This document shows positions 49,988 to 58,750 of a stretch of DNA of 64,000 nucleotides, piece by piece. Origin of the DNA: Nonomuraea thailandensis (GTDB taxonomy: Bacteria > Actinomycetota > Actinomycetes > Streptosporangiales > Streptosporangiaceae). The stretch covers positions 310,001 through 374,000 of the forward strand of contig NZ_JAMZEB010000002.1 of assembly GCF_024172165.1 (NCBI RefSeq), in the 5' to 3' direction. The notes beneath the pieces were generated by a model, which had not been told where the DNA came from, searched no databases, and saw only the letters and a program-made list of their open reading frames with translations. The translations under genes and the position numbers were made by a program. Numbering within the stretch: position 1 is the first letter of the stretch; every line of letters begins with the position of its first letter.

Positions 49988-50779
49988 ATGGTCGACTACC
50001 TGCGCATCAACCTGGCCAACTGGAACGCGCGCGTCCCCGTCCACCTCGACAGCGACTTCTACGACGTGGCGGGCTTCAAGGCGGGCGGCAGCGCGCTGCG
50101 GGAGTTCGAGCTGGCCGAGGTGGGCGACGTGGCCGGCCGCAGCCTGGCGCACCTGCAGTGCCACCTCGGCCTCGACACCCTCTCCTGGGCCAGGCTCGGC
50201 GCCGAGGTGACCGGCCTCGACTTCTCCGACGCCGCCATCGAGCAGGCCAGGAGCATCGCGGCCGAGTGCGGCGTCCCGGCCAGGTTCGTGACGGCCGACG
50301 TCTACGACGCGCCCCGGGCGCTCGGCGAGACCTACGACATCGTCTACACCGGCATCGGCGCCCTGGTGTGGCTGCCCGACCTGACCCGCTGGGCCGAGAC
50401 GGTCGCCGCCCTGCTGAAGCCCGGCGGTTTCCTGTACCTCGCGGAGTTCCACCCGTTCACCAACGTCCTGGACGACGACACCGGCACCCGGGTCACCCAC
50501 GACTACTTCGACCGCAAGCCCCAGATCTGGGACTACCCCTCCAGCTACACCGGCGGCCAGAGCCTCGAACACCAGACCTCCGTGCAGTTCGAGCACGGGC
50601 TCGGCGACGTCGTCAGCGCCGTCGCAGCGGCCGGCCTGCGCCTGGAGTTCCTGCACGAGCACGATCACACGCTGTTCCGCCGCTTCACCGACCTGGTGGA
50701 GGCCGGCGGCTGCTACCGCCGCCCGGAAGGCGTTCCGAGGGTTCCTCTCATGTACTCCCTGCGGGCATGGGCGAAGTAG
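49988..50779 (+). CDS. Class I SAM-dependent methyltransferase
   Basis: A 263-residue methyltransferase of the Methyltransf_11/25 type. Seen: motif I in SLAHLQCHLGLDTLSWARLG (the usual G-x-G is changed to CHLGLD), acidic residue in VTGLDFSDAAIEQAR, motif II-like FVTADVYDAPRALGETYDIV and motif III LKPGGFLYLAEFHPF. The first 30 residues (MVDYLRINLANWNARVPVHL) are typical of a group found near P450 and sugar genes. TAGGAT lies seven bases before the ATG without a ribosome site, so it is probably leaderless. The substrate is unknown. Confidence 0.88.
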   Translation: MVDYLRINLANWNARVPVHLDSDFYDVAGFKAGGSALREFELAEVGDVAGRSLAHLQCHLGLDTLSWARLGAEVTGLDFSDAAIEQARSIAAECGVPARFVTADVYDAPRALGETYDIVYTGIGALVWLPDLTRWAETVAALLKPGGFLYLAEFHPFTNVLDDDTGTRVTHDYFDRKPQIWDYPSSYTGGQSLEHQTSVQFEHGLGDVVSAVAAAGLRLEFLHEHDHTLFRRFTDLVEAGGCYRRPEGVPRVPLMYSLRAWAK

Positions 50780-50828
50780 GGCCCCGCGATCGGGCCGTAC
50801 GGGGCAGATGACCGTAAGATTCTCTGCC

Positions 50829-52016
50829 GTGAAGTCTCCAGCATCGTTCAAGAGGGCCGCCGCCTGGGCCCTGCCCTACTGGACTCGCGGCGAGGCGGGC
50901 CGCGAAACTCCGCAAGACCTGTTCAGGGTGCTCTATTTCGGCTGGCTGGCGGCGTTCACGCTCAAGGTGCTCGGCTCGGCCTGGGACGTCTCGTGGCACT
51001 TCAAGTGGCTGCGTGACGACCTCGCCCCGCCGCACCTGCTCAACTCCGCCGGCACGGTCATCGCCGTCGCCCTCACCCTGATCCACGGCTACACCGGGTA
51101 CGGCGTCGACAAGATGGCGCTGCGGCTCATCCAGTGGGGCACGGGGATCTTCCTCATCGCGGTGCCGCTCGACCTGATCAACCACCGCGTCAACGGGCTC
51201 GACATCACCTCGTGGAGCCCGTCGCACATCCTGCTCTACGTTGGAACGTTCTTCATGATCGCGGGCGTCATCCGCGGCTGGTTCCTGGGGGCCCGGCAGG
51301 GGCGCGAGCGCGTGGTCGTGCTCGGCGCCTTCTTCGCGTTCTTCCTGGAGAACATGCACTTCCCCGAGCAGCACCAGGAGTACGGCATCCTGTCGCTCGG
51401 CGCGTGGGACAACCGCGCGACCTACGCCGAGCCGATCCTGCTGGAGTTCGCCGCCGACCAGATGGGGCGGCCGATCGACCGCACGATGATGGCCGGGTTC
51501 ACGCTGCCCGTGCCCGACTACCTGTACCCGGTCTACGCCGTGGTGGGGGTGCTGTCGGTGCTGGTCGCGGCCAGGCTGCTGGTCGGCAGGTTCGGCGCGG
51601 CCACGCTCGTCGCGGGCGGCTACGTGCTGTTCAGGACGCTGATCTGGCCGCTGCTGACCTTCACCGGGTTCCCGCCGTCGGCGGTGCCGTTCTTCATGGT
51701 CGCCGCCGGGCTGCTGGTGGACCTGGCGTTCCTGGTGCGGATGCCGGTCGTGCGCGCGGTGCTCGGCGCGGCCGGGGTGACGGCGGTCACGTACGGCGCG
51801 CTGGTGGCGCAGAGCGCGATCATGGGCCCGGTGTACGGCGCGATCAAGGGCCAGGAGGGCCTGCTGGGAGCGCCCCCGCCGGCCACGCCGTCGGCGGTGT
51901 GGGCCGGGCTGGGCCTGCTCGCCGCCTGGCTGGCCATCGAGTGGGTCGCGGGCAGGCGCAGGCCCCAGCCGGCGGGGGCCACGCCGCTCCCGGTCGTCGC
52001 GCCCGCCACGCCGTAG
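50829..52016 (+). CDS. Polytopic membrane protein with His motifs
   Basis: Integral membrane protein of 395 residues with about ten helices, not recognised. Conserved-looking residues lie at helix ends and in loops: SWHFKWLRDDLAPPHLLN, SPSHILLYVG, then NMHFPEQHQEYGILSLGAWD, with several His that could bind a metal or haem. The next genes, converging on it, encode CopD and CopC, so a copper link is possible but unproved. The GTG at 50829 is chosen because TAAGAT ends eight bases before it; an ATG at 50808 would start upstream of that box. The last 50 residues are Pro/Ala-rich. Confidence 0.8.
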   Translation: MKSPASFKRAAAWALPYWTRGEAGRETPQDLFRVLYFGWLAAFTLKVLGSAWDVSWHFKWLRDDLAPPHLLNSAGTVIAVALTLIHGYTGYGVDKMALRLIQWGTGIFLIAVPLDLINHRVNGLDITSWSPSHILLYVGTFFMIAGVIRGWFLGARQGRERVVVLGAFFAFFLENMHFPEQHQEYGILSLGAWDNRATYAEPILLEFAADQMGRPIDRTMMAGFTLPVPDYLYPVYAVVGVLSVLVAARLLVGRFGAATLVAGGYVLFRTLIWPLLTFTGFPPSAVPFFMVAAGLLVDLAFLVRMPVVRAVLGAAGVTAVTYGALVAQSAIMGPVYGAIKGQEGLLGAPPPATPSAVWAGLGLLAAWLAIEWVAGRRRPQPAGATPLPVVAPATP

Positions 52017-52024
52017 CGAGCCCA

Positions 52025-52054
52025 AGGGCCGGCAGCCGTTCCGGCACCGGCCCT
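52025..52054. terminator. Stacked hairpin terminator
   Basis: AGGGCCGG (52025-52032) and CCGGCCCT (52047-52054) enclose a second pair, GCCG-TTC-CGGC. It lies nine bases after the membrane-protein stop, between convergent genes. Confidence 0.75.
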
Positions 52055-52097
52055 CAGCCGCCTTCCCGACCGCAGCCGGCCGTACGTGGGGGGTGGT

Positions 52098-53129
52098 TCA
52101 GGCGATGGAGGCGCGGGTGATCGCCACCGCCACCCCGTACGCCAGCCCCATCACCCCGACCTCGGCCGCCGCCCACCCGACCAGGGCGGTGGCCCCGCCG
52201 CGGCGGATGACGGGCAGCAGCCGGAAGCGGATGTGCGCCGCCAGCGGCACCAGCAACGCGACCAGCGCCGTCTTGACCACGACCAGCACCCCGTAGTGGC
52301 TGGTCACGATGGCGTCGGGCAGGGTCACGCCGGGCGTGAGCGCCATCGTGCCCAGCCCGGTGACGAGCCCGGACAGCGCCACCAGCAGCAGGCAGACGGT
52401 GGCCATCCTGGAGAACTTGGGCAGCACCACGGCCAGCAGGTCACGGTGCGGCGCCAGGAACACGGCCGTGGCCACCAGCCCGCCCGTCCACGCCGCCGCC
52501 CCCATGACGTGGATCTCCATCGAGATCATGATGGGGTCGTGCCAGACGGAGTTGACCGCGTGGCCGGTGACGGGGATGGGCAGCAGCCCGAACAGCGCCA
52601 CGATGATCCGCAGCTCGGCCGGGACCTTCTCGCCGAACCGCACCGCCATCAGCCCGATCCCGGCTGCCGCCAGCGCGCACGCCGCGCTGAACAGCAGCCC
52701 CTGGCCCGTGCCGACACTGCCGACATATCCGGCGATCAACCCGAACGTCGGCACGGCGCCGGGATTCAGCTCGGCGGTGTGGAAGACGATCGTGAGCAGC
52801 GCGCAGATCGCCCAGGCCCAGGCGGCCATCACGGCCAGCGGGCGCACCCTGAGCATCACCGGCTCCGTACGCTCCGGCATGCCGAAGCCGAGCAGCTTGG
52901 GCAGCAGGCTGAGCCCGACCACGGCCACGGCGGCCACGTCGAGCAGCACCCGCACGATCGGCAGCCCGACCGACACGACCGGGCCGGGCATGGGAATGCC
53001 GGGCACCGACTCCTGGGCGGTGAACGAGCTGGCCGCCACGGCCGCGACGACCGCGCACACGCCGAACGCGCCGGCCACCAGCCGCCCGCCGGCCCGCTGC
53101 CGCGGCAGCGGAGGAGCGACGACGGTCAC
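52098..53129 (-). CDS. copD: CopD-family copper membrane protein
   Basis: Membrane protein of 343 residues with about nine helices. The CopD part (about 170-330) has the family His residues in ITVVFHTAE-like and later segments: GHAVNSVWHDPIMISMEIHV then MGAAAWTGGL, and ALSGLVTGLGT. It is thought to move copper across the membrane with CopC. The GTG overlaps the copC stop (GTGA, 53126-53129), so the two are translationally coupled. The N-terminal 130 residues with extra helices are usual for fused actinobacterial forms. Confidence 0.88.
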   Translation of the reverse strand: MTVVAPPLPRQRAGGRLVAGAFGVCAVVAAVAASSFTAQESVPGIPMPGPVVSVGLPIVRVLLDVAAVAVVGLSLLPKLLGFGMPERTEPVMLRVRPLAVMAAWAWAICALLTIVFHTAELNPGAVPTFGLIAGYVGSVGTGQGLLFSAACALAAAGIGLMAVRFGEKVPAELRIIVALFGLLPIPVTGHAVNSVWHDPIMISMEIHVMGAAAWTGGLVATAVFLAPHRDLLAVVLPKFSRMATVCLLLVALSGLVTGLGTMALTPGVTLPDAIVTSHYGVLVVVKTALVALLVPLAAHIRFRLLPVIRRGGATALVGWAAAEVGVMGLAYGVAVAITRASIA

Positions 53130-53830
53130 GCGCCCGCCCCCTCACGACGCCCCGCCACCCCGGCGCCCTCACCCGCGGCCACGCCCTCGGCCACCGTCGA
53201 GCTTCCGGCCTGAGCCCCCACCCCGGCGCCCTCGCCGGAGGCGGAGTCCGTGCCGGGGGTGGAGTCCGTGCCCGAGGTGGGGTCCGTGCCGGAGGCGGCG
53301 CGCCCGGCCGGGGCGGCGCGGCGCAGGGCGACCGCCGTCCCGGCCGCGAGCACCAGCAGCGCCCCCACGATCCACACCACGGCCATCCCGGCCCCGCCGT
53401 TGGCCGCCGCCTCGGCGGCCTCGGCGCTGGAACCGCCCGCCGCGACCCCCGCCGCCACCCCGGCCGCATCCGCGGCCAGCCTGAAGCTGATCTTCCCGGT
53501 GACCGGATGCCCGTCGGCCGACAGGATCCGGTAACCCACCACGTACGACCCACCGGCCGGCAGCGGCTTGACCTTCACGGAGACGCGCTCGGCCGCGACC
53601 ACGGCGCTCCCGTCGGCCCACGCCGACCCGTCCGCGCCCGTCACGCCCACCTGCGCGTACCCCTGACGCACCGCCTGGTCGAACACCAGCGTCACCTGCG
53701 AGGGCGAGGCCGTCAGCGTGGCCCCGTCCTCCGGGTCGCTGCCGATCAGCACGTTGTGCGCCTGGGCCGGGGAGTACGTGACCCCCACGGCGGCGAACGC
53801 GAGCAGCAGGACCGTGAGTAGCCGCCTCAC
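53126..53830 (-). CDS. copC: CopC-domain copper-binding exported protein
   Basis: Exported protein of 234 residues. After the signal peptide (cleavage after PAQA, residue 24) the mature chain starts with His 25 (HNVLIGSDPEDGA). With D105 and H107 in SADGHPVTG this makes the Cu(II) site of CopC proteins. The CopC domain ends near 118; a membrane helix follows (about 148-167), so the protein stays anchored. The tail is low-complexity with SGTDPTSGTDSTPGTDS repeats. The GTG has GGAAGG nine bases upstream. It is coupled to copD and divergent from a methyltransferase gene. Confidence 0.88.
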   Translation of the reverse strand: MRRLLTVLLLAFAAVGVTYSPAQAHNVLIGSDPEDGATLTASPSQVTLVFDQAVRQGYAQVGVTGADGSAWADGSAVVAAERVSVKVKPLPAGGSYVVGYRILSADGHPVTGKISFRLAADAAGVAAGVAAGGSSAEAAEAAANGGAGMAVVWIVGALLVLAAGTAVALRRAAPAGRAASGTDPTSGTDSTPGTDSASGEGAGVGAQAGSSTVAEGVAAGEGAGVAGRREGAGA

Positions 53831-53881
53831 AGATCAGAACCTTCCATAAAACACGTTGCGGACCCGTATATGGTCCCATCC

Positions 53882-54652
53882 ATGGAAGACCTGTTCGGCG
53901 GCGCGGCACCGTATTACGCGAAGTACCGCACGAGACCGGGTGATCCGGCGATCGAGCACCTGGCCATGACGTTCGGCGGCGACAGCGTCGTCCTGGACCT
54001 GGGGTGCGGCCCCGGCACCATCGCCATCCCGCTGAGCAGGCGGGTCCGTGAGGTGCTCGCGGTCGATCCCGACGAGGAGATGCTCGCCGAGGGCAGGCGC
54101 CTGGCCGCGCGGGAGCGGAACATCCGCTGGATCAACGCCGACTCGACGGCGCTGCGCGAGCTCCCCGCGTTCGACCACGTCGTCATGGGCAGGTCGTTCC
54201 ACTGGATGGACCGCCGCGCGGTGCTGGCGGAGCTGGACGAGCTGCTGCCCCCGCACGGCGTCGTGGCCCTCGTCGGGCCGACCCGCGAGCCTCGTGAGGA
54301 GCCCTGGGAGCCGGTCACCCGCCGGGTGCGCGACCAGTTCGGCGTCAACACCTTCAGCGCGTCCAGCTCCTTCCAGGCCACCGGCGAGCACCACGACGAC
54401 GTGCTGGCCACCTCGCCGTTCAGCGTCCTCGACCGGGCCCACTACGAGGAGCGCCAGGTGTACGGCCTCGACGCCGTGATCGGGCTGCAGCTCTCGTACT
54501 CCTACTCGGCCCCCGCCCGCCTCGGCGACCGGCTGGCGGCCTTCAAGGAGGAGGCCAGGCGGCAGTTGCTGGCGGCGAACCCGTCGGGCCGCTGGGAGCT
54601 GGAGTCGATCACCGAGGTGCTGACGGCGCGGCGGCCTCCCAGATCCCCATGA
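53882..54652 (+). CDS. Class I SAM-dependent methyltransferase
   Basis: A 256-residue methyltransferase. Motif I is VVLDLGCGPGTIAIPLSRRV, then AVDPDEEMLAEGRRLA, INADSTALRELPAFDHVVMG, and motif III LPPHGVVALV. The start LFGGAAPYYAKYRTRPGD is typical of a small-molecule methyltransferase group. The ATG at 53882 has TATATG nine bases upstream; an ATG at 53870 in frame overlaps that box. Its last 44 bases overlap the convergent AurF-like gene. The substrate is unknown. Confidence 0.88.
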   Translation: MEDLFGGAAPYYAKYRTRPGDPAIEHLAMTFGGDSVVLDLGCGPGTIAIPLSRRVREVLAVDPDEEMLAEGRRLAARERNIRWINADSTALRELPAFDHVVMGRSFHWMDRRAVLAELDELLPPHGVVALVGPTREPREEPWEPVTRRVRDQFGVNTFSASSSFQATGEHHDDVLATSPFSVLDRAHYEERQVYGLDAVIGLQLSYSYSAPARLGDRLAAFKEEARRQLLAANPSGRWELESITEVLTARRPPRSP

Positions 54653-55598
54653 CCTGCCAGACGCGCCGGGTGAGCGGGTTGATCAGCCCGATCTCGGCGC
54701 ACAGCTCGCGCGTCTTGCCCACCGAGTCGCGGATCTCCTGCCGGGCGGCGGGGTTGCGCAGGTAGACCTCGGCCACCACGCTCGCCGGGATCCGGAAGCG
54801 CCGGATCATCGGCCCGGGCGGCGCCAGCATGATCCGGGCCATGACGCCGAGGATGATCGGCGAGGCGATGCCCAGCAGCAGCCTGCGGTAGGCGGGCATG
54901 CGCGGCACCCGGTTGCGCAGGTAGTGCCGGGCGAAGGAGATGTGCCTGGCCTCCTCCGCGATGTGGATGCGCATGATCGTCTCTTCCAGGGGGTGGTGCA
55001 CCCGGCCGTCCTTGAGCAGCCGGCGCTGCACGTGGTCGATCGGGTCCTCGCCGCCCAGCACGAAGACGAAGAACAGCTCGGTCGAGATGAGCGGGATCCA
55101 GGGCGCCACCTGGGCGACCACCGAGAGCGGCCCCGGCATGCCGCGGATGGGGAGCCCGGTACGGTTCACGAACTCCTGGAACATCATCCCGTGATGCGCC
55201 TCTTCGGTGGTCTCGTGGTAGACGTACCGGAACTCCGGGGACCCGTTCGGCAGCCGGTAGGCGTAGTTGAGCAGCCCGCGCTTGAGCAGGTTCTCGAACT
55301 GCAGCCCGACCTTCATGGCCGTCGCCACCCGCCACAGGCCGATCCGCGCGCGCACCTCGGGGGAGCGGCTGAGGTACCAGGGGTGCCCGCCGAGGCGGTC
55401 CACCCCGGGCAGCTCCCAGCGCGGATCGGTCTGGTCCACGTGGAACTCCGGGTCGTCCCACGGGATGTCCCGGTACGGCTCCCAGTGCTTGTCCACCGAC
55501 GCCTTCGAGAGGCGTTCGATGACCGCTCGGTACGCGCTGCGGCTCGCGACCTGTTCGTCGCGTTCCCTGGCGGCGGTAGAGCTCGGTGCGGATGACAT
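54609..55598 (-). CDS. AurF-like diiron oxygenase
   Basis: A 329-residue helical protein with a ligand pattern like AurF, the p-aminobenzoate N-oxygenase: E102 (QFENLL), E132-x2-H135 or E133-x2-H136 (TTEEAHHGMMF), E174 (STELFFV), and H212-x3-E216-x2-H219 (IHIAEEARHISF), the last with the same spacing as AurF. Such enzymes oxidise amines to nitro groups or hydroxylate acyl chains. The ATG at 55598 has GGAG nine bases upstream. The TetR gene lies 77 bp upstream on the same strand and probably controls it. There is no aromatic-amine pathway nearby, so the substrate is open. Confidence 0.82.
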   Translation of the reverse strand: MSSAPSSTAARERDEQVASRSAYRAVIERLSKASVDKHWEPYRDIPWDDPEFHVDQTDPRWELPGVDRLGGHPWYLSRSPEVRARIGLWRVATAMKVGLQFENLLKRGLLNYAYRLPNGSPEFRYVYHETTEEAHHGMMFQEFVNRTGLPIRGMPGPLSVVAQVAPWIPLISTELFFVFVLGGEDPIDHVQRRLLKDGRVHHPLEETIMRIHIAEEARHISFARHYLRNRVPRMPAYRRLLLGIASPIILGVMARIMLAPPGPMIRRFRIPASVVAEVYLRNPAARQEIRDSVGKTRELCAEIGLINPLTRRVWQVMGIWEAAAPSAPR

Positions 55599-55674
55599 CG
55601 CGTGCACTCCTCTCCTCGCCCAGTAATTGTACGGAGAATCCAATAAGACTGGGGAGGGTGAGGTTCGCGGCATT

Positions 55675-56274
55675 TCACAGCTTCTCCGAAGGCACCCCCA
55701 GCTCGTTCGCCGCCGCCGAGCGGATCAGCACGTTGACCCGGCGCCGTGACAACACCTTGGGATGGGCGTGCGTCTGGACCGCCAGCCCGTCGATGAGCGC
55801 GAACAGCCGCCACGTCGTCGCGTCGGGGTCGGGGCACTCGAACTCGCCGCACGCCACGCCGGCCTCGATGATGCCGCGCATCAGCGTGCGGCCCCTGGCG
55901 TCGATCCGCCGCGAGGTCTCCTCCAACTCGTCGCTGCGCATCGCCTCGGACCAGGCGTCGATCCACAACCGCCAGCCCTCCGTGGGGATCGCGGGGGAGC
56001 AGAGCCGCAGCAGGGAGCGCAGGCGGTCGATGGGCGTGCCCGCCGACTGCTCGACGTCGGTCAGCGCGTTGAGATGCTGACGGGCGGCGTAGCTGAACGC
56101 CATGGCGAACAGCCGCTCCTTGGTCTCGAAGTGGTAGAAGAGCAGCGCCTGGCTGACTCCGGCGGCCCTGGCGATGTCCAGGGTCCTGGTGTGCCCGAAT
56201 CCCTGCTCCGCGATCACCTCGCAGGCCGTTTTCAGCAAATCCTCGCGCCGTAATCGGCTGAAACCTGTTGTCAC
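55675..56274 (-). CDS. TetR-family regulator
   Basis: A 199-residue repressor: HTH in LRREDLLKTACEVIAEQGFG, TRTLDIARAAGVSQALLFYH and FETKERLFAMAFSYA, then a ligand-binding C-terminal domain (RLWIDAWSEAMRSDELEETS). The GTG at 56274 has no ribosome site but TAGAGT lies eight bases before it, so I prefer it to starts further up. It lies between the AurF-like gene (same strand, downstream) and the acyl-CoA dehydrogenase operon (divergent, 290 bp away), and could control both, perhaps in answer to an acyl-CoA. Confidence 0.88.
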   Translation of the reverse strand: MTTGFSRLRREDLLKTACEVIAEQGFGHTRTLDIARAAGVSQALLFYHFETKERLFAMAFSYAARQHLNALTDVEQSAGTPIDRLRSLLRLCSPAIPTEGWRLWIDAWSEAMRSDELEETSRRIDARGRTLMRGIIEAGVACGEFECPDPDATTWRLFALIDGLAVQTHAHPKVLSRRRVNVLIRSAAANELGVPSEKL

Positions 56275-56494
56275 AGCGAGTAACTCTAACTTCTGATCAC
56301 TAGTATTTATAGGACAAACCGGGCGTGATCTGTTCTGGTATGAGGAACCCGGGCACAATCCGGCTTACCCGTTCACCGACAGTCACGTTGATCATGGTAG
56401 CCGCGTTTACCCGAACGCGCTTCGGCCGGGGTCCCGCAAACCCGCCTCAGTGATCCCTTACCGGCATCCCCAGGACGAAACGGGCGCGTTTGTC

Positions 56495-56509
56495 CAGAGC
56501 AATGCTCTG
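56495..56509. promoter_or_regulatory. Palindrome CAGAGCA-A-TGCTCTG
   Basis: A perfect 15-bp dyad 55 bp before the acyl-CoA dehydrogenase start, a fitting place for an operator. TAGAGT near 56534 could be the -10 box. The neighbouring TetR protein is the candidate ligand. The rest of the 290-bp gap (56275-56564) shows scattered TGATC motifs and no gene. Confidence 0.55.
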
Positions 56510-56564
56510 TACGTCCCCGGATGCGCTGACTAGAGTAAGTGAGCACTGATGCCGAGGAGTCGAT

Positions 56565-57731
56565 GTGAACCTTGCTGATTATCGGCGTGCGGCCGGCGAC
56601 TGGCTGCGGGAGAACGCTCCGACCGACGACTACCCGGAAGCCGACGGGATCGCCCGGGCCAAGGAGTTCATGGCCAAGCTCTACGACGCCGGCTACTCCG
56701 GCATCACCTGGCCGAAACAGTGGGGCGGCCAGGGGCTGACCCAGGCCGAGGACCGGGTGTTCGCCGAGGAGGCCCGCGACTACACCCTGCCCACCTACAT
56801 CTTCTCGATCGGCCTGGGCATGACCGGCCCCACGATCGTCGACCGGGGCTCCGACGCCCAGCGCGAGCGGTTCGTCCGGCCGCTGCTGCGCGGCGAGGAG
56901 GTCTGGTGCCAGCTCTTCTCCGAGCCCGGCGCCGGCAGCGACGTGGCCAGCCTGCAGACCAGGGCCGTACGCGACGGCGACGACTGGATCGTCAACGGCC
57001 AGAAGGTGTGGACCTCCGTCGCCCACCACGCCGACTGGGGGCTGCTGCTCGCCCGTACGGACGTGGACGTGCCCAAGCACAAGGGCCTGACCATGTTCGT
57101 GATCGACATGCACCACCCCGGCGTGACCGTCCGGCCGCTGAAGGACATGTCCGGCAGGGCCAACTTCAACGAGATCTTCTTCGACAACGTCACCATCCCC
57201 GACGAGCACCGCGTCGGCGAGGTCAACGACGGCTGGAGCGTCGCCGTCACGACGCTGCTGCACGAGCGGCTGTCGATCTCGGCGGGCGTCGGCATGGGCG
57301 GCCAGAAGGACCACCCGGCCTCGCTGGAGGCGCTGCGCCAGGCCCTCGACACCAGCGACCCGCTGGTCCGCGACGAGCTCGTCGAGCTGCACGTCCGCAG
57401 CCGCGCGCTGGCGCTGTTCAACCAGCGGCTGGCCCAGGAGACCCGGGCCGGCATCTTCCCCGGCGCGCGGGGCAGCGCGGCCAAGCTGCTGCTGGCCGAG
57501 CTGACCCTCTACCAGGCCGACCTGGCCACGCGGCTGGTCGGCCCGGAGGCCGCGCTGGCCGACCACCCGCTCGCCCGCGCGATCTCGATGGCTCCCGGCA
57601 TGGCGCTGGGCGGCGGCACCAACGAGATCATGCGCAACATCGTCGGCGACCGCGTGCTGGGCCTTCCGCCGGAGCCGCGGGTGGACAAGACTGTGCCGTT
57701 CAAGGACCTGAAGGTGGGGACGCAGGCGTGA
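56565..57731 (+). CDS. Acyl-CoA dehydrogenase, subunit 1
   Basis: FAD enzyme of 388 residues that introduces a 2,3-double bond in an acyl-CoA. Seen: YSGITWPKQWGGQGLTQAED, the FAD region QLFSEPGAGSDVASLQTRAV, VNGQKVWTSVAHHADWGLLL, and the end GGTNEIMRNIVGDRVLGLPP. The GTG follows GAGGAG. It is coupled to a second, shorter dehydrogenase-like gene (GTGA overlap). In mycobacterial steroid breakdown such pairs form alpha2beta2 enzymes, with one shared active site per pair; that is inferred here. The TetR gene is divergent. Confidence 0.92.
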   Translation: MNLADYRRAAGDWLRENAPTDDYPEADGIARAKEFMAKLYDAGYSGITWPKQWGGQGLTQAEDRVFAEEARDYTLPTYIFSIGLGMTGPTIVDRGSDAQRERFVRPLLRGEEVWCQLFSEPGAGSDVASLQTRAVRDGDDWIVNGQKVWTSVAHHADWGLLLARTDVDVPKHKGLTMFVIDMHHPGVTVRPLKDMSGRANFNEIFFDNVTIPDEHRVGEVNDGWSVAVTTLLHERLSISAGVGMGGQKDHPASLEALRQALDTSDPLVRDELVELHVRSRALALFNQRLAQETRAGIFPGARGSAAKLLLAELTLYQADLATRLVGPEAALADHPLARAISMAPGMALGGGTNEIMRNIVGDRVLGLPPEPRVDKTVPFKDLKVGTQA

Positions 57732-58750
57732 AGCTCGTACTCAGCCAGGAACAGCAGGAGCTGCGCGCGGCCGTGCGCGACTTCCTGCGCACCGCCTCGC
57801 CGCTGCCCAAGGTCCGCGAGGGCTACGACCCGCAGGTGTACGCGCGCCTCAACGGCGAGCTGGGCCTGTCCGGGCTGATCGTCCCCGAGGAGTACGGCGG
57901 CGCCGGCGCCGGCATGTCGGAGCTGGCCGTCGCGCTGGAGGAGACGGGCGCCGCGCTGCTGCCGGGACCGTTCCTGGCCACCGCGTTCGCGGCGCTCGCG
58001 CTGACCCAGGCGCCCGACAAGGAGCTGCAGACCGGCATCGCCGAAGGCCGGATCGCGGCCACGCTCGACAGCACCGAGCTGACCTACGACGGCGGCACGG
58101 CCAGCGGCACGCTCGCGCAGGTGCTCTCGGGCGGCGAGGCCGACGTGCTCCTCGCGCCGGCGCGTGAGGCCGGCGCCCTGGTCCTGGTGGCCGTCGAGCT
58201 GTCGGGGCCCGGCGTGACCCGGACCGCGCTGGACACGCTCGACCTCACCCGCGGCCAGGCGAAGGTCGTGCTCGACGGCGCGCCCGCGCGCGTGCTCGGC
58301 CCGGCGACGGAGACCGGCGTCCTCGACCGGCTGTGCGTGGCCCTGGCCGCCGAGCAGCTCGGCGTGATGCGGGCGGCGCTCGACGCCATCGTCGCCTACG
58401 CCAAGATCCGTGTGGCCTTCGGCCGCTACATCGGCTCCTACCAGGGGGTCAAGCACAAGCTCGCCGACATGCACTGCAAGCTCGAACAGGCCGAGTCGAT
58501 CGTCAGGTACGCCGCCTGGGCCGCCGACGAGTCACCTGACGAGCTGCCCGAGGCCGCCGCGCTCGCCCAGGCCTACGTCGGCCGTGCCTGCTTCGAGGTG
58601 GCCCGCGACCACCTGCTGCTGCACGGCGGCATCGGCTACACCTGGGAGCACGACGCCCACCTGTTCTACAAGCGGGCCAAGGCGGACGAAGTGCTGCTGG
58701 GCCCGCCCCGGAACCACCGCGCCCGTCTCGGACAACTGCTGGAGCTGTAA
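57728..58750 (+). CDS. Acyl-CoA dehydrogenase, subunit 2
   Basis: A 340-residue dehydrogenase-fold protein, shorter than usual (about 380). Seen: N-terminal helix LSQEQQELRAAVRDFLRTAS, GLSGLIVPEEYGGAGAGMSE, and the C-terminal FGRYIGSYQGVKHKLADMHC, HLLLHGGIGYTWEHDAHLFY. The middle beta domain is poorly conserved and lacks the usual EPxAGSD FAD loop seen in the upstream gene, which fits a heteromeric partner. The GTG overlaps the stop of gene 1, and its TAA overlaps the ATG of the ligase gene (TAATG). Confidence 0.9.
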   Translation: MKLVLSQEQQELRAAVRDFLRTASPLPKVREGYDPQVYARLNGELGLSGLIVPEEYGGAGAGMSELAVALEETGAALLPGPFLATAFAALALTQAPDKELQTGIAEGRIAATLDSTELTYDGGTASGTLAQVLSGGEADVLLAPAREAGALVLVAVELSGPGVTRTALDTLDLTRGQAKVVLDGAPARVLGPATETGVLDRLCVALAAEQLGVMRAALDAIVAYAKIRVAFGRYIGSYQGVKHKLADMHCKLEQAESIVRYAAWAADESPDELPEAAALAQAYVGRACFEVARDHLLLHGGIGYTWEHDAHLFYKRAKADEVLLGPPRNHRARLGQLLEL

